Of a DNA stretch of 64,000 bases, positions 33,836-42,555 are shown piece by piece. This stretch comes from Salimicrobium halophilum (GTDB lineage Bacteria; Bacillota; Bacilli; Bacillales; Halobacillaceae): contig NZ_FNEV01000006.1 in the NCBI RefSeq assembly GCF_900100295.1, positions 1-64,000 on the forward strand, read 5' to 3'. How positions within the stretch are numbered: position 1 is the first letter of the stretch; each line of letters starts with the position of its first letter. The notes beneath the pieces are model-generated. The model was not told where the DNA came from, made no database searches, and worked only from the letters and a program-made list of their open reading frames with translations. The translations under genes were made by a program, and so were the position numbers.

Positions 33836-33971
33836 CTGTCTACACACCTTTCTAGTTTTTTACTTTCACTACTATAGCAAGATACTGTATCAACAATCAA
33901 TCACACAGTTTGCATTTTTTCATTTTTTTCGACAATAATACGTCTGCGCTTATCTCTTCACTGTACCCACT

Positions 33972-34000
33972 AAAAAAAGACAGGAAGAACCTGTCTTTCT
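33972..34000. terminator. Terminator of the phosphatase gene
   Basis: AAAGACAGG and CCTGTCTTT form a stem with A- and T-runs on both sides. Confidence 0.85.
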
Positions 34001-34467
34001 TAAAGGGTATGTTCCCTTTTTATTGCTTCGAGCAGACGTTCACACCCTTCACGAACAAGACTGTACGTTTCATCGAAATTCCCCGTGAAATAAGGATCGG
34101 GCACTTCACTTTTAGGAGCATCCGGCACATAATCCATCAATTTCTGTACTACCACACCATCTTTTTCTCTGATCGAATGTATATCTCTCACGTTGTTATT
34201 GTCCATCGCAATGAGATAATCGAAATCCTCCCAGTCCTCTTCCTTGATTTGTCTGGCAGTGATCCCTTCCGTACTTACTTCATTCTTTTCCAGAATGTCC
34301 CGCGTCCCTTTATGAGGAGGGGAACCGATATGCCAGTGCCCTACACCAGCAGAGTCGACCTCAATCTTCTCCTCTAACCCTTCCTGTGCAAGTTTACTTC
34401 GAAAAATGGCTTCAGCCATCGGAGATCTACAAATGTTACCTAAACAAACGAATAAAACACGAATCAC
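34000..34467 (-). CDS. Low-molecular-weight protein-tyrosine phosphatase
   Basis: The 155-residue enzyme has the P-loop VCLGNICRSPMAEA with nucleophile Cys8 and Arg14, and the general-acid Asp in VPDPYFTGNFDE. It is close in length and motifs to B. subtilis YfkJ, a low-molecular-weight phosphatase linked to ethanol and other stress responses. It is a single-gene unit. Its stop lies by the terminator shared with the intergenic region. Confidence 0.92.
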   Translation of the reverse strand: MIRVLFVCLGNICRSPMAEAIFRSKLAQEGLEEKIEVDSAGVGHWHIGSPPHKGTRDILEKNEVSTEGITARQIKEEDWEDFDYLIAMDNNNVRDIHSIREKDGVVVQKLMDYVPDAPKSEVPDPYFTGNFDETYSLVREGCERLLEAIKREHTL

Positions 34468-34605
34468 GATATATCACTCTCCTCTTAACCATCAATTATA
34501 ACGAAAATGCCATGTATGTTCATCTTTTACCCAAAAAGCCTTGACTTTTCATTGAATTTTCGAAATATTTAGTATGTAAGCATTTTCCTTAAGGAGGGAG
34601 TACAT

Positions 34606-35949
34606 ATGTCGTTGAACGATTTTTTAAGCACGTTAAGTGGATGGGTATGGGGATGGCCTCTGCTCGTTCTACTTGTGGGGACAGGGGTCTACCTGACACT
34701 GCGTTTAAGCTTTCTGCAGTTCCGAACTCTTCCCTACGCTCTTAAGCTCGCATTCAAACCGAGTACCCAGCAGAAAGGTGAAAAAGGGGATATCTCCCAC
34801 TACCAGGCATTGACCACAGCACTGGCAGCAACCATTGGTACGGGTAACATCGCCGGGGTAGCTACAGCTGTCGTTCTTGGTGGCCCGGGAGCTGTCTTTT
34901 GGATGTGGATCACCGCGGTATTCGGAATGGCGACGAAATACGCAGAGGCGATTCTGGCCGTCAAATACCGGGTGGAAAACAAAAACGGGGAAATGTCCGG
35001 AGGTCCGATGTATTATCTGGAAAGAGGCCTCGGCCAAAAATGGCTGGGTGTTCTTTTCGCATTTTTTGGAGCGATTGCAGCTTTTGGTATCGGGAACATG
35101 GTTCAGGCGAACTCTGTGTCTGACGCTATGGCAGAAACGTTCAGCGTTCCGACCTGGATTACAGGAGTTCTTCTTCTCGTCTTTGCCGGTCTCGTACTTC
35201 TTGGAGGTATTAAGAGTATCGGTCGAGTCACTGCATTTTTCGTGCCGATTATGGCCGTCTTTTACATCATTGGAGCACTAATTATCATTATTACAAACTT
35301 TGAACTTGTCGGTCCCGCTTTCGGTACGATTTTCACAGATGCCTTCACCGCTAATGCTGTGGGTGGCGGGCTCTTAGGTACAGCTATCCGCTACGGGGTA
35401 GCACGTGGTGTTTTCTCGAACGAAGCCGGGCTCGGTTCTGCCCCTATTGCTGCCGCGGCGGCTCGTACAGATTATCCAGGACGCCAGGCACTTGTATCTA
35501 TGACTCAGGTTCTTATTGATACCATCATTGTATGTACCATGACCGGTCTTACTATCGTAATGGCGGATCAGTACGGAGGTGGAGCTGATGGTGCAGCATT
35601 GACTACCGAATCCTTCAGTTTATTCCTCGGAGATATCGGCGGCTACATCGTCACGATCGGATTGATTTTCTTCGCCTTCTCCACCATCGTCGGCTGGTCG
35701 TATTACGGAGAGAAATGCTTCGGCTACCTTACGAATGATAGAGGCCTTGGTATTTACAAAGCGGTCTTCGTTCTGTTTGTATTCATCGGGGCAGTCATCG
35801 AGCTGAGTACCGTATGGACATTTGCAGACGTCATGAACGGGCTCATGGCCTTCCCTAACCTTATCGGCCTTCTCCTTCTCTCAGGCGTCGTAGCTTCGGA
35901 AACCAAACGATTCCTGAAAGTCGCAAAAGAAGAACGCCGCTCTGCGTAA
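34606..35949 (+). CDS. AGCS family sodium:amino-acid symporter (AlsT-like)
   Basis: The 447-residue carrier has about 11 membrane helices and belongs to the alanine/glycine:cation symporters. Key segments are ALAATIGTGNIAGVATAVVL, ARGVFSNEAGLGSAPIAAAA and GWSYYGEKCFGYL. Sodium-driven uptake of alanine, glycine or glutamine would suit a halophile. The ATG follows AAGGAGGGAG. Repeat array C begins directly after the stop codon. Confidence 0.93.
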   Translation: MSLNDFLSTLSGWVWGWPLLVLLVGTGVYLTLRLSFLQFRTLPYALKLAFKPSTQQKGEKGDISHYQALTTALAATIGTGNIAGVATAVVLGGPGAVFWMWITAVFGMATKYAEAILAVKYRVENKNGEMSGGPMYYLERGLGQKWLGVLFAFFGAIAAFGIGNMVQANSVSDAMAETFSVPTWITGVLLLVFAGLVLLGGIKSIGRVTAFFVPIMAVFYIIGALIIIITNFELVGPAFGTIFTDAFTANAVGGGLLGTAIRYGVARGVFSNEAGLGSAPIAAAAARTDYPGRQALVSMTQVLIDTIIVCTMTGLTIVMADQYGGGADGAALTTESFSLFLGDIGGYIVTIGLIFFAFSTIVGWSYYGEKCFGYLTNDRGLGIYKAVFVLFVFIGAVIELSTVWTFADVMNGLMAFPNLIGLLLLSGVVASETKRFLKVAKEERRSA

Positions 35950-35950
35950 T

Positions 35951-36348
35951 GGAAATGTGGAGAAGTCCGTTTAGAAGTTCTAACATAAGCGGACGGCTCT
36001 GGCTTCGATTGTTTTTTATCGAAACAGAGGTGGCCGCTTATGTTATGGACTTCTGGACTTCGCAGCTGAACAATGGAAAGGCGGAGCCATCCCGCTTAGA
36101 AGGTCTGAGCTAAGCAGACCTATCAGACAAAAAGTGCTCTTTCTTTTTTCTGATTGGGCTGCTTGGATCACGGGCTTCTGGATGGCACAGCTAGACATGA
36201 AAAGCGGAGAAGAACGTTTAGAAGTTCAAGGATAAGCAGTCGAGCTTTTGCTTCGAGTGACTTTTCTCGAAACAAGGTTGGCTGCTTATCCTTCGGCCTT
36301 CTGTTCTTCGCAGCTAGACACGAAAGGCGGAGCCATCCCGCTTAGAAA
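35951..36348 (+). repeat. Palindromic repeat array C: three full units and a left arm
   Basis: Units C1 (35951-36070), C2 (36075-36196) and C3 (36199-36320) are followed by a lone left arm (36322-36348). C1 pairs GAAGTCC with GGACTTC and TAACATAAGCGG with CCGCTTATGTTA. C2 pairs GCCATCC with GGATGGC. C3 pairs GAAGAAC with GTTCTTC and AAGGATAAGCAG with CTGCTTATCCTT. The start-to-start period is 124 bp. Confidence 0.92.
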
Positions 36349-36359
36349 ATGAATAAGCA

Positions 36360-36402
36360 AGAAAAAAGCAGCTTCTGTAAAAAACAGAAGCTGCTTTTTC
36401 TG
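36360..36402. terminator. Bidirectional terminator after array C
   Basis: AAAAAGCAGCTTCTG pairs with CAGAAGCTGCTTTTT. Confidence 0.9.
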
Positions 36403-36407
36403 ATAAA

Positions 36408-38255
36408 TTATTCGACAGTAAAAGCCATACGCAACCCATCCTCCATCATCTGGTTCGTAGCAGCTTCCATCGGTTCAATGATAAGAAGGTAATCTCCATC
36501 TTCGTAATCACTGGTCGGAGAGACAACCGCTTCTTTCTGGGATTCACCTTTCCATCCAACAGAAACATCAATTTCTTGACCTGATTCATCAATGACGTAA
36601 ATATAGCGGTTAATATTATCCACTTCTTTCATGGATTGATTGAAAGCTATCGTCCACTCTTTATTAGCAGAAGCCACTTTTTCGGCTGAACTCCAGTCAG
36701 AAAAGTTGCTCCACAACGCTTCTCTTTCCACTTCTTTTTCCTGTGGACTGAATTCCGTTACGACCCATGGACTATCATACTGATAAGAGAGATCCTGGTC
36801 ATTGCGAATAGTAAGATCATATACCTTCGTCTCCTCAAAAAGAGGGCTGGTGACTGTCATCTGGTAGTTCCCGGTTTCAAGCTTGCTGGAGGTCGTTTGA
36901 CTCCCTGCCTCTTTTCTCATGAATTCTTCTCCGTCTTTCGTTAGAACGATTTCTGCATCAGGATCTACACCTGAATCCCATTCTTCCTTCAAAAACGTCG
37001 TTCCATTCTGTTCTTCGAAATGGACCGAGCGGATAGACAAGGAAGATGCAGTCGTGAACGACCATGACCGTGAAACATCTACAGACTCCGTCTCACTATA
37101 GGAGACCGATGCATCTACATCCACTTCATAGGTCATTCCAGGGGTCAAGGGCTCCTTCGGAATAAGAAAGGCATGCGTTTTGTTCCCTTCTTCCTCCATA
37201 GATGGGAGAACATCATACACTGGTACCCTCTCCCCTTTTTCATTTTTAAGAGTTGCCTGTGCCACTTGAAGTTCATCCTGCGGCGAACCGAAGTATCCGA
37301 AGCTTATAGGATACCCCGTCCACACAGCGTCCTTATTATAGAATCTCAATGGATTCGGAACTTCAAAGGCATACCAGGATAACTTCACATCCTGTTGATT
37401 GTCGGAAGGATAAACGACGGTTTCAGGACTTTGAATAACTCCGGAACCTCCGTAGTTCGCTACGAAATCACCGGATTCGTTGTATCCTGTCCCTATTTGT
37501 GAAAAACGCGGATCGATTAGACTCATGCGATGATAAGGAGCGTCAAAAAGGCGGTGGATAGCGTCTTTGGAATTCTCCTCCTGGAATGCGATTCCTTCCC
37601 CGATAAAGCCGGAATAATTGAAATACTTAGCCCGGTCCCCTACCTGATAACCGGTGAACCAGTCACTCTCCGGATTCCGTTGTGTATGTCCATCTTCCGA
37701 GTGTTCCTCTAAATAATTAGAATGTCCTTGCGCGATTTGCTGCAATTTATCGTTCGAAGATAAGAGTGGCAGGGATAGATCATCTCTGTAACTATTGATC
37801 GTTGTGACCGCTTCACTCTGTATGCGGTTCAGCTTTTCCGTGTCCGCTCCTTCTAATGGGCGAACAGGTGACTCATCAATAGAGAAAGACCACGACCATT
37901 CCTCGACTTTTCCGCCGCTATGCAATTCCACTCTGACGTGATTGTCTCCGGTCAACTCCCCGGCCTGGTATGTCAATTTATCCGTAGCAGGGTTATAGGA
38001 TGCTTCCACTTCTTCTCCGTTCAGAAACATCTTTAAAAGAAAGGACTCTCCACTATTTGCATTTACAGAAATGTAGTAAGTAATATATGGATTCGTCTTC
38101 GTTATCAAACCCTGGGGTGTACCACCTTCACGGTAATATTCCCATTGGAGCCCGGTGTCGTCCTTCTCCATCACCTGGAGATTATCCTCTGCGCTTACTG
38201 GAGTTATTAAGAAAAATGTCCATAAAATGAATAAGGCCATGATCGTTCGTTTCAT
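36408..38255 (-). CDS. Secreted CAP-domain protein with Ig-like modules
   Basis: The 615-residue protein has a signal peptide (ITPVSA cleavage) and a beta-rich N-terminal module of about 110 residues. A CAP/SCP (cysteine-rich secretory, PR-1-like) domain follows at about residues 140-285, with HSNYLEEHSEDGHTQRNPES and the His/Glu pattern GEGIAF. The C-terminal half holds Ig-like, Big-5-type domains (YSETESVDVSRSWSFTTAS and ASANKEWTIAFNQSMKEVDN). There is no cell-wall anchor. Bacillus CAP proteins such as YlbC/YkwD are secreted and of unknown function. It is the only gene of its unit. Confidence 0.82.
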   Translation of the reverse strand: MKRTIMALFILWTFFLITPVSAEDNLQVMEKDDTGLQWEYYREGGTPQGLITKTNPYITYYISVNANSGESFLLKMFLNGEEVEASYNPATDKLTYQAGELTGDNHVRVELHSGGKVEEWSWSFSIDESPVRPLEGADTEKLNRIQSEAVTTINSYRDDLSLPLLSSNDKLQQIAQGHSNYLEEHSEDGHTQRNPESDWFTGYQVGDRAKYFNYSGFIGEGIAFQEENSKDAIHRLFDAPYHRMSLIDPRFSQIGTGYNESGDFVANYGGSGVIQSPETVVYPSDNQQDVKLSWYAFEVPNPLRFYNKDAVWTGYPISFGYFGSPQDELQVAQATLKNEKGERVPVYDVLPSMEEEGNKTHAFLIPKEPLTPGMTYEVDVDASVSYSETESVDVSRSWSFTTASSLSIRSVHFEEQNGTTFLKEEWDSGVDPDAEIVLTKDGEEFMRKEAGSQTTSSKLETGNYQMTVTSPLFEETKVYDLTIRNDQDLSYQYDSPWVVTEFSPQEKEVEREALWSNFSDWSSAEKVASANKEWTIAFNQSMKEVDNINRYIYVIDESGQEIDVSVGWKGESQKEAVVSPTSDYEDGDYLLIIEPMEAATNQMMEDGLRMAFTVE

Positions 38256-38356
38256 GCTGTCTCTCTCCTTTTGTCTATCTATTATACACGAATATTACAG
38301 AAGTATTACAATTACGTATAATTTTGTTTACCCTTCCTATCACTCATTTAACCTAA

Positions 38357-38393
38357 AAAAATACAACAGTGACAAATCACTGTTGTATTTCTA
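38357..38393 (-). terminator. Terminator of the DUF1992-YkgJ unit
   Basis: On the minus strand ATACAACAGTGA pairs with TCACTGTTGTAT, followed by six Ts. Confidence 0.9.
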
Positions 38394-38756
38394 GAATTTC
38401 TTCGCTATTGATCCTTTATAATGACCGTACACCCGGGACCCGGACATTTTTCTCTTTTCCATAAGCATTTGGAACCGGAGACGCTTCTCCGTAAGTTTCT
38501 GTTCGGTATTGTTTTTTTCTTCCGGGTCTGTAATGTTCTCCAGTAACTCTTCCAGTTCCACGACTTCCTTCTTTACTTGCATCTCTTCAGGAAGCATGCC
38601 TGCATTCTTCAGTACACGGTAGCTGTTTCTCAATTCATCAGGAACGTGGGCGAATTCGTCTTTAGGGAGCGGTTCCCCTTTCCCAGGTAAATCATCGAAA
38701 TCTCCATCTCTGACCGCTTTCTTAATTTTCTCTTCAATAATATGATCGAGGCTCAT
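38391..38756 (-). CDS. DUF1992 (DnaJ-C28-like) protein
   Basis: The 121-residue protein has the family pattern LDHIIEEKIKKAVRDGDFDD and LPGKGEPLPKDEF, followed by a helical region EEMQVKKEVVELEELLENI. It is the conserved domain also found in DnaJ homologue subfamily C member 28. Function in bacteria is unknown. It lies 16 bp after the YkgJ-type gene and is probably in one transcript with it. Confidence 0.85.
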   Translation of the reverse strand: MSLDHIIEEKIKKAVRDGDFDDLPGKGEPLPKDEFAHVPDELRNSYRVLKNAGMLPEEMQVKKEVVELEELLENITDPEEKNNTEQKLTEKRLRFQMLMEKRKMSGSRVYGHYKGSIAKKF

Positions 38757-38772
38757 CCCTCTCCTCCTTCAT

Positions 38773-39519
38773 TCACGTGACCATTTCTCCCTGCCTATAT
38801 TTCTGAATCCAACCAGGCAGATAATCATAATTCCAGGCATCCATAGGATAATCGACCGGTAACTCTTCCCCGTTTTCATAGAGAGCCTGCAAAAGTTCGT
38901 TCATCGACTGGAAATAGAAATTATAAAGAAAATCATAGCTGAACGTTTCCTTAGGCATGTGTTCCGTAGCACAAACAGTAGGATCTGAGTAATTTACATA
39001 GGTTCGACAAGGGACCGGCCGTACTTCATAGGCCATGCACAGCTGATTCTCTTCATCCAGCATAGGACAGGGAAGATTCAGCTTCTTGTATTTCAGTTTC
39101 ATATCCGGATCGTCTGGATCAATCTCTAATGCTGTGTCTATTTTTCGTGAAAATTTATCATAATACGCTTCCCAATGTTGAAAAATGTTCTCCTTTCTTT
39201 CCGGAGACATATGCTCGATGGAACGGAAGAACAGTTTCGCTTCCATCTTGCTGACGCGGATAGGAAAATAACAGCAAAAGGCACATCCCATGAAACAATT
39301 CGGTTTCATATCGAGGAAAGTGTCTATGTCTCCCATCGTCCGGTCCACGCTTCCGAGAAGTCTCTCGAACCCTTCGAGCACTACAGTGTCTGTATCTTTT
39401 TCACTGTTCAAGAGTTCGTCTACGATATCTTCAAATATAGATATATCGAGTTCGTAGGACGCATTCAATTGTTCACTTTTCTTCAGGATGTCATCATACG
39501 TCAAATAGCTGGACATCAT
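38773..39519 (-). CDS. YkgJ family Cys-cluster protein
   Basis: The 248-residue protein carries the zinc or iron cluster pattern of YkgJ: CFMGCAFCCYFPIRVS near residue 75, then LPCPMLDEENQLCMAYEVRP and VPCRTY. The cysteines are all present. YkgJ-type proteins are thought to bind a metal cluster; no enzymatic role is fixed. A start at the first ATG (39519) after GGGAGTGAGAG is accepted. It begins the two-gene unit with DUF1992. Confidence 0.85.
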   Translation of the reverse strand: MMSSYLTYDDILKKSEQLNASYELDISIFEDIVDELLNSEKDTDTVVLEGFERLLGSVDRTMGDIDTFLDMKPNCFMGCAFCCYFPIRVSKMEAKLFFRSIEHMSPERKENIFQHWEAYYDKFSRKIDTALEIDPDDPDMKLKYKKLNLPCPMLDEENQLCMAYEVRPVPCRTYVNYSDPTVCATEHMPKETFSYDFLYNFYFQSMNELLQALYENGEELPVDYPMDAWNYDYLPGWIQKYRQGEMVT

Positions 39520-39652
39520 CTCTCACTCCCGTCCTCATCTCTTTCCATTAATAATAAAAGAAAATGTCGTCAATTTCCATCGTCACCCCCATAAATAAAT
39601 GGTGCTATCAGAATAGTTTTAGGAGAATCTATCATCAATGGAGTGACGTCAC

Positions 39653-40660
39653 ATGTTAGCCAATGAAGAAATCGGGATCGATCTCGGTACAGCAAATATA
39701 CTTATCTATTCGAAATCGAAAGGAATGCTTTTGAACGAGCCTTCCGTCGTAGCTTACAACACAGATACGAAGTCAGTGATAGCCGTCGGAGAAGAAGCGA
39801 AACAAATGGTAGGAAAGACTCCCAGAAATGTCATACCTGTGCGACCATTGAAAGACGGAGTCATCGCCGACTTCGATATGACTTCCCAGATGCTCAAAGC
39901 TTTGCTTAAGAAAGCAGGGAAATCTTCCGGCCTTACTATACGAAAGCCCACCGTCGTGGTATGTACCCCATCAGGCTCTACATCCGTGGAAAGACGTGCC
40001 ATCGAAAACGCAGTGAAAAGCTACGGAGCAAAACAGGTTCATTTGATTGAAGAACCGATCGCTGCAGCGATCGGCGCGGACCTCCCTGTCGACGAACCGC
40101 TCGCGAACGTCGTCGTCGACATTGGTGGAGGAACGAGCGAAGTGGCCATCATATCGTTCGGTGGTGTCGTATCAAGCAACTCTATTCGTGCCGGAGGAGA
40201 TCTCATCGACGAAGAAATCGTCACCTATGTACGAAAACACTACAATGTGTTGATCGGGGTACGCACGGCCGAACTGATCAAAATGGAAATCGGATACGCT
40301 CCTGTGGATCACGAAGAAAAAACGATGGAAGTACGGGGACGGGACATGGTAACAGGACTGCCAAAACCGATTCATTTATCCTCTACAGAAATACAGGAAG
40401 CGCTGAAGGAGATTCTGGCCCAGCTTCTCGAAACGATCCGTACCACGCTTGAAAGCTGCCCTCCTGAACTGAGTGGAGATATCGTCGATCGCGGTATCGT
40501 ACTGACCGGAGGCGGATCACTTCTGAACGGCGTGCAGGAGTGGCTATCCAGTGAAATCGACGTACCTGTTCACATGGCTCCTAACCCATTGGAATCGGTA
40601 GCGATCGGAACCGGACGCTCTCTGAAAATGATCAAAAAGCTGCAAAAAGCGAACAAATAG
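39653..40660 (+). CDS. mreBH: MreB-like actin homologue MreBH
   Basis: The 335-residue cytoskeletal ATPase has [19 protein letters not shown] (phosphate 1), [16 protein letters not shown] (phosphate 2) and [14 protein letters not shown] (adenosine). The long match [17 protein letters not shown] and the ending [14 protein letters not shown] are typical of B. subtilis MreBH rather than MreB or Mbl. MreBH guides cell-wall autolysins on the lateral wall. As in B. subtilis, abh follows it, which strengthens the call. The ATG follows GGAGTGACGTC. Confidence 0.93.
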   Translation: MLANEEIGIDLGTANILIYSKSKGMLLNEPSVVAYNTDTKSVIAVGEEAKQMVGKTPRNVIPVRPLKDGVIADFDMTSQMLKALLKKAGKSSGLTIRKPTVVVCTPSGSTSVERRAIENAVKSYGAKQVHLIEEPIAAAIGADLPVDEPLANVVVDIGGGTSEVAIISFGGVVSSNSIRAGGDLIDEEIVTYVRKHYNVLIGVRTAELIKMEIGYAPVDHEEKTMEVRGRDMVTGLPKPIHLSSTEIQEALKEILAQLLETIRTTLESCPPELSGDIVDRGIVLTGGGSLLNGVQEWLSSEIDVPVHMAPNPLESVAIGTGRSLKMIKKLQKANK

Positions 40661-40703
40661 TACAGCTCCCTTCCACTTGGTAAACATTCCTATAATAGAA
40701 GCG

Positions 40704-40752
40704 GCGAACACCCTCTTATTCATTTGAGTAAGAGGGTGTTCTTTTCTTTTAA
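40704..40752 (+). terminator. Terminator of mreBH
   Basis: GAACACCCTCTTA pairs with TAAGAGGGTGTTC, followed by TTTTCTTTT. Confidence 0.9.
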
Positions 40753-40860
40753 AGAAATATCCGTTTCCTGTATCGAAAATTGTTTAATAACCTTCCTTAA
40801 CAGGAATTAGGGGTAAAGAATGAAGCAGTATAGCACAGTATAGGTAAAGGAGCGTCTTTT

Positions 40861-41139
40861 ATGAAGAGTACAGGCATCGTAAGAAAAGTGGATCACCTGG
40901 GACGTATCGTAGTCCCCAAAGAATTGAGAAGATCATTGGATATCAGTGAAAATGACCCGATGGAAGTATTCGTCGATGGAGAAAGGGTCATTCTACAAAA
41001 ATACCGCCCGGCCAAAGAATGTATTGTTACTGGCGAAATCGCTGATGAAAACAAAGAATACACGGGTGGAATCGTCTTGAGTGACAAAGGTGCCGACCAG
41101 CTTCTGAAAGAATTGCAGGAGGCACTTGATAAAAAATAA
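40861..41139 (+). CDS. abh: Transition-state regulator Abh/AbrB family
   Basis: The 92-residue protein has the AbrB DNA-binding N-terminus MKSTGIVRKVDHLGRIVVPK and the C-terminal multimerisation segment CIVTGEIADENKEYTGG, with the ending KELQEALDKK. Both AbrB and Abh share this; position directly after mreBH, as in B. subtilis, favours Abh. It acts as a global repressor/activator in the move to stationary phase. The ATG follows AAAGGAGCG. It is followed 12 bp later by a membrane-protein gene. Confidence 0.87.
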   Translation: MKSTGIVRKVDHLGRIVVPKELRRSLDISENDPMEVFVDGERVILQKYRPAKECIVTGEIADENKEYTGGIVLSDKGADQLLKELQEALDKK

Positions 41140-41151
41140 GGAGGTAAAACG

Positions 41152-41451
41152 ATGAGTGCGACTACCCTTTTGAAATGGATTACAGGAATTTGTGAGGCGC
41201 TTCTTGCTATCCCTATAGCCGGAGGAGCATTTATTCTAAGTGGCGGCTGGCAACCACTGTTATTTATGTTCGTTTTTCATTTAATCGTTCTTATTATATC
41301 CATTAATCAAAAACAGTTCAGTTCCGGAAGTGTGGTAGGCATGATAGCGAACGCAGTAGGAATCATTCCGATCATTGGATGGATCATGCATACCATCACG
41401 GCTATCATACTTATTGTAGATGCCGGAATGTCGACAGCCAAAAAGGGATAA
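41152..41451 (+). CDS. Small membrane protein downstream of abh, 99 aa
   Basis: This protein has three to four membrane segments (ICEALLAIPIAGGAFILSGG, LFMFVFHLIVLIISI and GIIPIIGWIMHTITAIILIV). It has a normal ribosome site (AAGGAGG) 12 bp after the abh stop and shares that transcript. No family name is recognised. It is probably cytoplasmic-membrane located. What links it to Abh is not clear. Confidence 0.7.
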   Translation: MSATTLLKWITGICEALLAIPIAGGAFILSGGWQPLLFMFVFHLIVLIISINQKQFSSGSVVGMIANAVGIIPIIGWIMHTITAIILIVDAGMSTAKKG

Positions 41452-41487
41452 ATAACTTGAGCAGTTACTAATCAAGGAGGGGTTTCT

Positions 41488-42405
41488 TTGAAGATAGTAG
41501 TAATGGGGGCCGGGGCTCTCGGTGCTTACTTCGGAGCGAGATGGCATGATGCCGGTCATGAAGTCATCAACCTCGTTCGTGAAGGTAGAGCGGAACAGTT
41601 GAGAACACATGGCCTCAAAATCAAAAGCAATGTGGAAGACACGGAATGGAAGGATCCAGCAGTCGTCGAAGATCCTTCCTCTATCGAAGATCCAGATTTG
41701 GTTGTTTTGGCAGTAAAGGGGTACCACCTCGAAGGAACCATTCCCTGGCTCAAGACTCTCGTCAAAAAAGGAGCCAAAGTACTGCCCTTGTTGAATGGAG
41801 TTGAACATTACGAAATTCTGGAGAAAGAGCTAGGGGAAGAAGCCGTCCTGGGTGGGCTCGCCTTCATTATTGCAACCCTGGATGATCAAGGACACGTCAT
41901 TCACACCAGTGATTTTCATGACATTGTATTCGGCCCTCTGCACCCTTCCCAGGAGGCGATATGTGAGGAATTATCTGTCGCAAGCAACCAGGCTACCTTG
42001 AACAGCAGAATGAGCTCGGAAATCCTCGAGGAAATCTGGAAGAAATATATGTTCATCACTGCTTTTTCAGGTATTACCACAGCAATGAATACACCCATCG
42101 GGGAAATCCGCTCCTCTCCTCCTACCTTCCGTATCGCTAAACGGATGCTTGAAGACATGCAACGACTGAGTGTCACAAGAGGGGTGAAAATCGGTCAAAA
42201 AGAAGTGGACCAAGCCTTCAAACAGCTTCAGAACCTCGATGATCATATGACATCTTCTATGCATCAGGACAGAAGAAAAGGACTTCCACTTGAAGTTGAA
42301 CACCTCCATGGCGGAGCGATACGTCTGGCTGAAGAAAAAAGTCTCACTCTCCCTTACATCGAAACGATTTATGGCATTTTGAAACCTCATGATGGGATGG
42401 AGTAA
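41488..42405 (+). CDS. Ketopantoate reductase family protein (PanE/ApbA-like)
   Basis: The 305-residue NADPH-dependent reductase of the PanE/ApbA family starts at TTG 41488 after AAGGAGGGG. The nucleotide-binding motif is GAGALGAYFGARW, VLAVKGYHLEGTIPWL holds the family Lys, and the C-terminal domain has SMHQDRRKGLPLEVEHLHGG. It could be a true ketopantoate reductase (pantothenate pathway) or a paralogue like B. subtilis YkpB, which lies near mreBH-abh. That synteny favours a YkpB-like role, which is not characterised. Confidence 0.83.
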   Translation: MKIVVMGAGALGAYFGARWHDAGHEVINLVREGRAEQLRTHGLKIKSNVEDTEWKDPAVVEDPSSIEDPDLVVLAVKGYHLEGTIPWLKTLVKKGAKVLPLLNGVEHYEILEKELGEEAVLGGLAFIIATLDDQGHVIHTSDFHDIVFGPLHPSQEAICEELSVASNQATLNSRMSSEILEEIWKKYMFITAFSGITTAMNTPIGEIRSSPPTFRIAKRMLEDMQRLSVTRGVKIGQKEVDQAFKQLQNLDDHMTSSMHQDRRKGLPLEVEHLHGGAIRLAEEKSLTLPYIETIYGILKPHDGME

Positions 42406-42440
42406 GAAAAGTGGAGTCACCCCGCTTAGAAACCTCAGTC
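42406..42440 (+). repeat. Lone left arm of the palindromic repeat
   Basis: GAAAAGTGGAGTCACCCCGC and the following TTAGAAACCTCAGTCA match the left arm of array units, with no right arm after it. It directly follows the panE-like stop codon. Confidence 0.8.
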
Positions 42441-42473
42441 AGCAGAGTGTTCAAACGAATATATCCCGTTTCC

Positions 42474-42508
42474 AAGCTGTCCACCTTCTCCGGGGGACAG
42501 CTATTTTT
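42474..42508 (+). terminator. Terminator of the abh-panE-like unit
   Basis: AGCTGTCC and GGACAGCT form a stem followed by ATTTTTTT. Confidence 0.85.
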
Positions 42509-42555
42509 TTCTGGTCAGTAAGTGCTATAATGGGACTTCAGAGGAGGACAACAAG

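Noticed and set aside
36154-36345. Plus-strand ORF of 63 codons
   Set aside because: It lies wholly inside palindromic repeat array C.
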